A stretch of 64,000 bases of DNA, taken from assembly GCF_921292975.1 (NCBI RefSeq), contig NZ_CAKLCM010000002.1, positions 248,001-312,000 of the forward strand, written 5' to 3'. This DNA is from Vibrio hippocampi (GTDB taxonomy: Bacteria > Pseudomonadota > Gammaproteobacteria > Enterobacterales > Vibrionaceae). The notes under the pieces were generated by a model. That model had not been told where the DNA came from. It searched no databases and saw only the letters and a list, made by a program, of their open reading frames with translations. This document shows, one piece after another, positions 57,476 through 64,000 of the stretch. Made by a program: the position numbers and the translations under genes. Numbering within the stretch: position 1 is the stretch's first letter; every line of letters begins with the position of its first letter.

Positions 57476-58186
57476 ATGGAACTGAAATTTTCACTTTATC
57501 GTTATAACCCAGATGTGGATACCAAGCCTTACATGAAAGGTTACACGCTCGAGGTGGATGAAGGGTCGGACATGATGGTCCTTGATGCCCTTATCTTACT
57601 TAAAGAGCAAGACCCATCGTTATCATTTCGCCGTTCTTGCCGTGAAGGGGTTTGTGGCTCCGATGGTCTGAATATGAATGGTAAAAATGGTCTAGCGTGT
57701 ATTACTCCATTGTCAGCGTTAACAGGCAAAGACATTATTATTCGTCCTTTACCCGGTCTTCCTGTGGTAAGAGACTTGATTGTCGACATGACTCAGTTTT
57801 ATGATAACTACGCGAAAGTAAAGCCTTTTCTTATTTCTGATGGTAATCTACCTCCATCGAGAGAGAATTTGCAATCGCCTGACGAACGTGAGCATTTGGA
57901 TGGTCTATACGAGTGTATTATGTGTGCCTGTTGTACCACCTCGTGCCCATCATTCTGGTGGAATCCGGACAAGTTTATCGGCCCTGCGGGTCTGCTTGCC
58001 GCCTACCGATGGTTAATCGACAGCCGAGATACCGCAACGGATGAGCGTCTCTCAAATCTCGATGATGCATTTAGTGTATTCCGTTGTCACGGGATCATGA
58101 ACTGCGTCAGTGTGTGCCCTAAGGGGCTCAACCCAACGAAAGCCATTGGTCACATCAAATCAATGTTACTAAATCGTTCGGTATAA
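57476..58186 (+). CDS. sdhB: Succinate dehydrogenase iron-sulfur subunit
   Basis: Electron-transfer subunit of 236 residues linking the flavin to quinone. Three clusters are visible: [2Fe-2S] in CREGVCGSDG...C, [4Fe-4S] in CIMCACCTTSCP, and [3Fe-4S] in CHGIMNCVSVCPKGL. It starts 14 bp after sdhA with a GGGGGAG site. The gap of 96 bp to sucA has no evident terminator. Confidence 0.97.
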   Translation: MELKFSLYRYNPDVDTKPYMKGYTLEVDEGSDMMVLDALILLKEQDPSLSFRRSCREGVCGSDGLNMNGKNGLACITPLSALTGKDIIIRPLPGLPVVRDLIVDMTQFYDNYAKVKPFLISDGNLPPSRENLQSPDEREHLDGLYECIMCACCTTSCPSFWWNPDKFIGPAGLLAAYRWLIDSRDTATDERLSNLDDAFSVFRCHGIMNCVSVCPKGLNPTKAIGHIKSMLLNRSV

Positions 58187-58282
58187 ACAGTACAAAATAT
58201 TGCCGACCAACCTCAGGCGGTCGGCTTTTGATAGCTCGGCATAGACCGAAGCATAAGTGAAAACAACTGGTTAAGGGAAAAT

Positions 58283-61093
58283 ATGCACAATGGTGTGATG
58301 AAGGCATGGCTCGAGTCTTCACACTTGGCTGGAGCCAATGCAACGTACGTAGAAGACCTCTACGAACTGTATCTCAGTGATCCCGAACAGGTTAGTGAGG
58401 AGTGGAAACGTGTATTTGATGGGTTGCCAACGCAACCTGAGGTGGTGGAACAACCCCATTCACGTGTTCGCGATTACTTCCGCAGGCTCGCTCAAGAAAC
58501 AAAGCATTCCAGTACACAAGTTAGTGATCCAGAAGTTGATGCTAAACAAGTAAAAGTACTACAGATGATCAACGCTTATCGTTTTCGTGGTCATCAAGCA
58601 GCCAATCTTGATCCTTTAGGGTTATGGAAACGTCCAGTTGTAGAAGAACTCGACCCTGGATATCACTCATTAACAGAAGAAGATCTCGACGAAACCTTCA
58701 ATGTTGGTTCGTTTGCTATCGGTCAAGAGAGCATGACGTTACGAGATCTCCACAACGCGCTTCAAAAAACCTACTGTGGCTCTATCGGTGCAGAATACAT
58801 GCACATGACCAATACGGCACAAAAACGTTGGATTCAACAGCGTTTAGAATCAGTCGTTGGCCAACCCTCATTTGATCTTGAAACCAAGCACACCTTTTTG
58901 GCCGAACTGACCGCTGCCGAAGGACTAGAACGCTACTTGGGAGCGAAATTCCCGGGCGCTAAGCGTTTTTCCCTCGAAGGTGGTGATGCCCTTATTCCAA
59001 TGACCAAAGAACTGATTCGCCACGCCGGTGAAGTCGGTATGCGCGAGGTCGTGGTAGGTATGGCACACCGTGGTCGTCTTAATATGTTGGTTAACGTATT
59101 AGGTAAGAAGCCACAAGACCTATTTGATGAGTTTGCGGGTAAAAAGAACGACGATAGCTGGGGCACGGGTGACGTTAAGTATCACCAAGGTTTCTCTGCC
59201 GACTTTGCCACGCCGGGTGGTGATGTTCACCTCGCGTTGGCTTTCAACCCGTCTCACCTCGAAATTGTTAACCCTGTGGTCATCGGCTCAGTTCGTGCAC
59301 GACAAGACAGGCTAGGCGATAAGCAGGGCAGCATGGTTCTGCCTATTACCATTCACGGTGACTCAGCGATTGCGGGTCAAGGGGTGGTAGCGGAAACCTT
59401 TAACATGTCGCAAGCCCGTGGCTTTAAAGTGGGTGGTACGGTGAGAATTGTGGTGAACAACCAAGTAGGCTTCACGACCTCAAACCCACGAGACACTCGC
59501 TCAACCATGTACTGTACCGACATCGCGAAGATGGTTCAGGCGCCGATCTTCCACGTTAACTCAGACGATCCAGAAGCCGTGGCCTTTGTGACTCGGATTG
59601 CATTGGATTTCCGTAATGAGTTTGGTAAAGACGTGGTCATCGATCTGGTTTGTTATCGTCGTCATGGTCACAACGAAGCGGATGAGCCGAATGCAACTCA
59701 GCCATTGATGTATCAAAAAATCAAGAAACATCCAACGCCAAGAAAACTCTATGCCGATGTGCTGATGGAGCGTGGTGAAGCGGATATCGAGATTGCAACT
59801 CAAATGGTGAACGAATACCGTGATGCCCTCGACCGAGGGGAAGTGGTATGTAAAGAGTGGCGTCCAATGGCACTTCATTCTGTCGATTGGAGCCCATACA
59901 TTGGTCGCGATTGGGATGAAGCTTGGAATAGTACCATTGATACCGAACGTTTGGTCGAGCTAGGTCAGCGTCTAGGACAATATCCAGACAGCCACAAGCT
60001 GCAAAGCCGGGTCAACAAGCTCTACAACGACCGCGCTGCCATGATGAGTGGTGAGAAGATGCTTGATTGGGGCATGGCGGAAACATTGGCCTACGCAACC
60101 ATACTCGATGAAGGTAAACGTATCCGTATTTCAGGGCAAGACTCTGGTCGAGGCACTTTCTTCCACCGCCATTCGGTATTGCACAACCAAGGTGATGCCA
60201 GCACGTATATCCCGCTGTGTAACATTCATGATAAACAAGGACCATTCCAGGTCTTCGATTCTGTATTATCAGAAGAAGCCGTCTTGGCGTTTGAATACGG
60301 TTATGCCACGGCAGAGCCTAGTGGTTTGACGCTTTGGGAAGCGCAATTTGGTGATTTTGCCAACGGGGCTCAAGTGGTGATTGACCAATTTATCTCGTCT
60401 GGTGAGCAGAAGTGGGGACGCCTTTGTGGTTTAACCATGCTGTTGCCTCATGGCTATGAAGGTCAAGGTCCTGAACACTCATCGGCACGTCTTGAACGTT
60501 ACTTACAACTCTGCGCTGAGCAAAATATGCAGGTGGTCATTCCATCAACGCCAGCACAGGTTTATCACATGATTCGCCGTCAGGTTGTTCGCCCGATGCG
60601 TCGTCCACTGATTGTGATGTCACCGAAATCTCTACTACGTCATCCACTGTGTGTGTCAAGCCTAGAAGATTTATCGGAAGGCACTTTCCAGCCAGCGATT
60701 GGTGAAGTGGATGATATCGCGCCAGAAAACGTGAAACGCGTGGTGTTCTGTTCCGGTAAGGTTTACTTTGACCTACTGGAACAACGCCGCAGTAATCAAC
60801 AAGATGATGTAGCGATTGTTCGTATTGAGCAACTCTATCCGTTCCCATTAGATGATGTGAAACAGAAGATTGCGCCTTATACCAATGTGCAGGACTTTGT
60901 GTGGTGTCAGGAAGAGCCACAGAACCAAGGCGCATGGTATTCAAGTCAACATAACTTCCGCGCCGCAATTCCTGCTGGTACGGATCTAAAATACGCCGGT
61001 CGAGATGCTTCGGCATCCCCTGCAGTTGGCTATATGTCGTTACACCTAAAACAGCAAAAAGCGTTAATCAATGACGCGTTAACCTTGGATTAA
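58283..61093 (+). CDS. sucA: 2-oxoglutarate dehydrogenase E1 component
   Basis: Thiamine diphosphate-dependent decarboxylase of 936 residues, first subunit of the 2-oxoglutarate dehydrogenase complex. Features: the N-terminal LDSLYELY-type segment that binds E2, INAYRFRGHQAANLDPLG, the cofactor motif GDSAIAGQGVVAETFN and catalytic HRGRLNMLVNVLGK. Colinear with the Escherichia coli protein. The ATG at 58283 gives MHNGVMKAWLESS; ATG 58298 is an alternative. Confidence 0.97.
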   Translation: MHNGVMKAWLESSHLAGANATYVEDLYELYLSDPEQVSEEWKRVFDGLPTQPEVVEQPHSRVRDYFRRLAQETKHSSTQVSDPEVDAKQVKVLQMINAYRFRGHQAANLDPLGLWKRPVVEELDPGYHSLTEEDLDETFNVGSFAIGQESMTLRDLHNALQKTYCGSIGAEYMHMTNTAQKRWIQQRLESVVGQPSFDLETKHTFLAELTAAEGLERYLGAKFPGAKRFSLEGGDALIPMTKELIRHAGEVGMREVVVGMAHRGRLNMLVNVLGKKPQDLFDEFAGKKNDDSWGTGDVKYHQGFSADFATPGGDVHLALAFNPSHLEIVNPVVIGSVRARQDRLGDKQGSMVLPITIHGDSAIAGQGVVAETFNMSQARGFKVGGTVRIVVNNQVGFTTSNPRDTRSTMYCTDIAKMVQAPIFHVNSDDPEAVAFVTRIALDFRNEFGKDVVIDLVCYRRHGHNEADEPNATQPLMYQKIKKHPTPRKLYADVLMERGEADIEIATQMVNEYRDALDRGEVVCKEWRPMALHSVDWSPYIGRDWDEAWNSTIDTERLVELGQRLGQYPDSHKLQSRVNKLYNDRAAMMSGEKMLDWGMAETLAYATILDEGKRIRISGQDSGRGTFFHRHSVLHNQGDASTYIPLCNIHDKQGPFQVFDSVLSEEAVLAFEYGYATAEPSGLTLWEAQFGDFANGAQVVIDQFISSGEQKWGRLCGLTMLLPHGYEGQGPEHSSARLERYLQLCAEQNMQVVIPSTPAQVYHMIRRQVVRPMRRPLIVMSPKSLLRHPLCVSSLEDLSEGTFQPAIGEVDDIAPENVKRVVFCSGKVYFDLLEQRRSNQQDDVAIVRIEQLYPFPLDDVKQKIAPYTNVQDFVWCQEEPQNQGAWYSSQHNFRAAIPAGTDLKYAGRDASASPAVGYMSLHLKQQKALINDALTLD

Positions 61094-61120
61094 GAACTAG
61101 AAGAAAAGGAAGAAACAGCT

Positions 61121-62344
61121 ATGACAATTGAAATTCTGGTTCCAGACTTACCTGAATCAGTCGCCGATGCAACAGTGGCAACATGGCATAAACAACCAGG
61201 TGAAGCGGTAGCGCGTGATGAAGTTATCGTTGATATCGAAACCGATAAAGTTGTGTTGGAAGTCCCGGCACCGGATGACGGTGTACTTGAAGCGATTATT
61301 GAACAAGAAGGCGCTACGGTTTTATCTAAGCAGTTGATCGCCAAAATCAAGTTGGGTGCCGTTGCTGGTGAGCCAACCAAAGACTCATTAGATGAGAAAG
61401 AAGCGTCACCGGATAAACGCCACAAAGCGTCGTTAACGGAAGAATCAAATGACGCACTTAGCCCAACAGCTCGTCGCTTACTTGCTGAAAATGATCTACA
61501 GCCATCTCAGGTTGCAGGTACGGGTGTCGGTGGACGAATCACTCGTGAAGACGTTGAAGCCCATCTAGCAAACGCGAAATCGGGCGCTGTAGCACCAACA
61601 CCTGCTGTTACTGAACAGCCGGAAGTGATTGCGCCAGCACTGGCTCGCAGTCAAAAGCGTGTACCAATGACTCGCCTGCGTAAGCGTGTTGCAGAACGTC
61701 TGCTTGAGGCGAAAAACAGCACCGCCATGCTGACGACGTTTAACGAAGTCAACATGAAGCCAATTATGGATCTTCGTGCGCAGTACAAAGACCAGTTTGA
61801 AAAACGCCATGATATTCGTCTTGGGTTTATGTCTTTTTACGTGAAAGCGGTCACTGAAGCATTGAAGCGTTTCCCAGAAGTAAACGCATCCATTGACGGT
61901 GAAGACATTGTTTATCACAACTATTTTGATATCAGCATGGCGGTATCAACACCGCGTGGTCTCGTTACCCCAGTTCTCAAAGACTGCGACACGCTTGGCT
62001 TTGCTGAGATTGAAAAAGGCATCAAAGAGCTCGCACTGAAAGGTCGTGACGGTAAGCTAACGGTTGAGGAGTTGACCGGCGGTAACTTTACCATCACTAA
62101 CGGCGGCGTATTTGGTTCACTGATGTCGACGCCAATCATTAACCCACCACAAGCGGCGATTCTGGGTATGCATAAAATCCAAGAGCGTCCAATGGCGGTG
62201 GATGGCAAGGTGGAAATCTTGCCAATGATGTACCTTGCTCTATCTTACGACCATCGTTTGATTGATGGTCGTGAATCGGTAGGTTTCCTAGTCACAATTA
62301 AAGAGTTGCTAGAGGATCCTGCAAGACTGCTGCTGAACGTTTAA
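61121..62344 (+). CDS. sucB: Dihydrolipoamide succinyltransferase (E2 of 2-oxoglutarate dehydrogenase)
   Basis: Core enzyme of 407 residues. An N-terminal lipoyl domain carries the modified lysine in [10 protein letters not shown] (made active by the LipA/LipB encoded at 18 kb), followed by a peripheral-subunit-binding domain ([14 protein letters not shown]) and the acyltransferase domain with the catalytic HRLIDGRE near the C-terminus. It starts 27 bp after sucA with an AAAGGAAG site. Confidence 0.97.
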   Translation: MTIEILVPDLPESVADATVATWHKQPGEAVARDEVIVDIETDKVVLEVPAPDDGVLEAIIEQEGATVLSKQLIAKIKLGAVAGEPTKDSLDEKEASPDKRHKASLTEESNDALSPTARRLLAENDLQPSQVAGTGVGGRITREDVEAHLANAKSGAVAPTPAVTEQPEVIAPALARSQKRVPMTRLRKRVAERLLEAKNSTAMLTTFNEVNMKPIMDLRAQYKDQFEKRHDIRLGFMSFYVKAVTEALKRFPEVNASIDGEDIVYHNYFDISMAVSTPRGLVTPVLKDCDTLGFAEIEKGIKELALKGRDGKLTVEELTGGNFTITNGGVFGSLMSTPIINPPQAAILGMHKIQERPMAVDGKVEILPMMYLALSYDHRLIDGRESVGFLVTIKELLEDPARLLLNV

Positions 62345-62367
62345 GATTACGCTCAGCAGCCACAACA

Positions 62368-62389
62368 CAACGCCTACGGTTAGGCGTTG
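62368..62389 (+). repeat. Hairpin in the sucB-sucC gap
   Basis: Perfect 9-bp stem CAACGCCTA / TAGGCGTTG with a CGGT loop and no T-run, so it probably protects or processes mRNA rather than ending it. A second, bulged stem (AAGCGCC...GGCG...CGCTT) follows around 62443-62465. Confidence 0.6.
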
Positions 62390-62551
62390 CTGTTGGAAGT
62401 AGAAACAGGAGTAGGGCATGCTCAACACTCTACTCTTCAACTAAGCGCCTAAAAAGGCGACGCTTGCTGCGCAGGCTTACACGCATTATGCTTGCTTGCA
62501 ATAAATGGAACAAAAGAATCCCGTCAGGGATATAACAAATGGAAACGCACA

Positions 62552-63718
62552 ATGAATTTGCATGAATATCAAGCCAAACAGCTGTTTGCAGAATTCGGGT
62601 TGCCCGTACCCGAAGGTTACGCATGTAATACCCCCCAAGAAGCGTTCGACGCTGCCGGTCGTATTAGCACTACCAAGAAAGTCGTGAAATGCCAAGTTCA
62701 CGCGGGTGGTCGAGGTAAAGCCGGTGGTGTTGAATTACACGATACAAAAGATGGTGTTAAGCAATTTGCTCAAAAGTGGCTAGGTCAGAACCTAGTGACT
62801 TATCAAACAGATGCCAATGGTCAGCCTGTGACCAAAATCCTTGTTGAAGAAGCGTCCGATATTGCCAACGAACTGTACCTAGGTGCGGTGGTTGATCGTT
62901 CGACTCAGCGCATTGTTTTCATGGCATCAACCGAAGGTGGTGTTGAGATTGAGAAAGTCGCTGAAGAGACACCTGAGTTGATTCACAAAGCGGCGATTGA
63001 CCCGCTTGTGGGACCTCAAGCTTATCAAGGACGTGAACTGGCATTTAAACTGGGTCTTGAAGGCGACCAGATTAAACAGTTCGTTAAAATCTTTATTGGT
63101 CTCGGTAATATGTTCTCTCAATATGATCTTGCTCTGCTTGAGATCAACCCACTTGTGATTACCGGCCAAGGAAACCTACTGTGTCTTGATGGCAAGATTA
63201 ACATCGACTCTAACGCACTTTACCGTCAGCCAAAGTTGCGTGAGATGCATGATCCTTCACAGGAAGATGAGCGCGAAGCTCATGCTGCTCAATGGGAACT
63301 TAACTATGTTGCGCTTGATGGCAGTATCGGTTGCATGGTGAACGGTGCGGGTCTCGCAATGGGAACCATGGACATTGTTAACCTACACGGCGGTAAGCCA
63401 GCAAACTTCCTCGATGTTGGTGGCGGTGCGACCAAAGAGCGTGTTACGGAAGCCTTTAAGATCATCTTGTCTGATGACAATGTGAAAGCGGTATTGGTCA
63501 ACATTTTTGGCGGTATCGTCCGCTGTGACCTGATTGCAGATGGCATCATAGGTGCAGTCGAAGAAGTCGGCGTTAAGGTTCCAGTCGTGGTTCGTCTAGA
63601 AGGTAACAATGCACCACTCGGTTCGCAAAAACTGGCGGAAAGTGGTCTTAACATTATTGCTGCGAACTCGCTAACAGAAGCAGCGGAAAAAGTCGTTGCA
63701 GCAGCGGAGGGCAAATAA
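62552..63718 (+). CDS. sucC: Succinyl-CoA synthetase beta subunit
   Basis: ATP-grasp subunit of 388 residues that, with SucD, converts succinyl-CoA to succinate with formation of a nucleoside triphosphate. It opens [16 protein letters not shown] and has the [16 protein letters not shown] phosphate-handling region near the end. ATG at 62552 gives exactly the usual length; a frame extending 20 codons upstream lies in the hairpin region. Its stop overlaps the sucD start (TAATG). Confidence 0.97.
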   Translation: MNLHEYQAKQLFAEFGLPVPEGYACNTPQEAFDAAGRISTTKKVVKCQVHAGGRGKAGGVELHDTKDGVKQFAQKWLGQNLVTYQTDANGQPVTKILVEEASDIANELYLGAVVDRSTQRIVFMASTEGGVEIEKVAEETPELIHKAAIDPLVGPQAYQGRELAFKLGLEGDQIKQFVKIFIGLGNMFSQYDLALLEINPLVITGQGNLLCLDGKINIDSNALYRQPKLREMHDPSQEDEREAHAAQWELNYVALDGSIGCMVNGAGLAMGTMDIVNLHGGKPANFLDVGGGATKERVTEAFKIILSDDNVKAVLVNIFGGIVRCDLIADGIIGAVEEVGVKVPVVVRLEGNNAPLGSQKLAESGLNIIAANSLTEAAEKVVAAAEGK

Positions 63719-64000
63719 TGTCGGTACTCATTAATAAACAGACAAAGGTCATCTGCCAAGGTTTTACTGGTGGTCAAGGGACTTTCCACTCTGAGCAAGC
63801 GATCGCTTACGGCACGCAGATGGTTGGTGGTGTTTCGCCAGGTAAAGGCGGTCAAGTTCATCTTGGTCTTCCAGTGTTTAACACCGTGCGTGAAGCGGTG
63901 GAGCAAACCGGTGCAACGGCGTCGGTTATCTATGTTCCAGCACCATTTTGTAAAGATGCGATCTTGGAAGCTATCGATGCGGGCATCAAGCTCATTGTGA
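63718..64000 (+). CDS. sucD: Succinyl-CoA synthetase alpha subunit, N-terminal part (window ends)
   Basis: First 94 codons of Suc[21 protein letters not shown], with the CoA-binding [14 protein letters not shown] and GGVSPGKGG motifs. The phosphohistidine that defines the active site lies further along, outside the window. The start is coupled to sucC by a one-base overlap. No sign of disruption in the part seen. Confidence 0.96.
   Translation, partial: MSVLINKQTKVICQGFTGGQGTFHSEQAIAYGTQMVGGVSPGKGGQVHLGLPVFNTVREAVEQTGATASVIYVPAPFCKDAILEAIDAGIKLIV

Noticed and set aside
63304..63906. 200-residue frame antisense to sucC/sucD
   Set aside because: Shadow of conserved genes; Ser/Thr/Pro-rich translation typical of antisense frames.

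Overview
The window is a stretch of gammaproteobacterial chromosome, almost certainly Vibrio or a close relative. The sodium-type flagellar stator pair pomA/pomB, the gene orders xseB-ispA-dxs and pomAB-thiI, and the close match of nearly every housekeeping protein to enteric/Vibrio families support this. The species cannot be fixed from the sequence alone. No rRNA, tRNA, insertion sequence, prophage or CRISPR array was seen. Most of the window is ordinary core genome; the accessory parts are a sugar-acid cluster (about 9.5-17.5 kb), a copper and outer-membrane segment (35-41 kb) and a Fic gene (43-44.4 kb).

Layout. 1-8 kb: the 5' end of metN with MetJ boxes, divergent gmhB, the trehalose genes treR-treB-treC with two TreR-type operators, a YitT membrane protein, and glyA with a PurR-type box. 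8-9.3 kb: a homocysteine methyltransferase-family enzyme and a small monooxygenase. 9.5-17.5 kb: gntK-edd, a GntR-like LacI regulator, and a divergent TRAP transporter (Q, M, P) followed by a short-chain dehydrogenase and an RbsD/FucU protein. Matching palindromes lie in front of all three transcription units, so the cluster looks like one regulon for uptake and breakdown of gluconate or a related sugar acid.

17.7-31 kb: a long leftward series of envelope and core genes: lipB-lipA, ybeD, dacA, rlpA, rodA, mrdA, rlmH, rsfS, holA, lptE, leuS. 30.6-35.2 kb: ybeL-like, cysZ, zipA, ligA. 35.2-41.2 kb: cueR, a TraB/GumN protein, a KdgM-like porin behind an elaborate upstream region, and copA followed by a DUF411 (CopG-type) protein, with a textbook CueR promoter before copA. 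41.4-47.6 kb: gltX, a Fic protein whose catalytic motif carries Gln instead of His, and the isoprenoid genes dxs-ispA with xseB. 48-53 kb: pomAB with a FliA-like promoter, thiI, a DUF1853 gene and a Nif3-family gene. 53.3-64 kb: citrate synthase diverging from sdhCDAB-sucABCD, with sucD cut by the window edge.

A recurring non-coding theme is short imperfect tandem duplication (15-21 bp units) at gene ends and in intergenic regions: after treB, at the edd 3' end, across the lipB/lipA junction, upstream of fic, upstream of thiI, and inside copA, where it inserts pentapeptide repeats in a metal-binding domain. The strongest candidates for new biology are the Gln-type Fic protein with its surrounding TGTCCTTA motifs, the sugar-acid regulon, the regulatory region of the KdgM-like porin, and the 13-codon reading frame in front of glyA.
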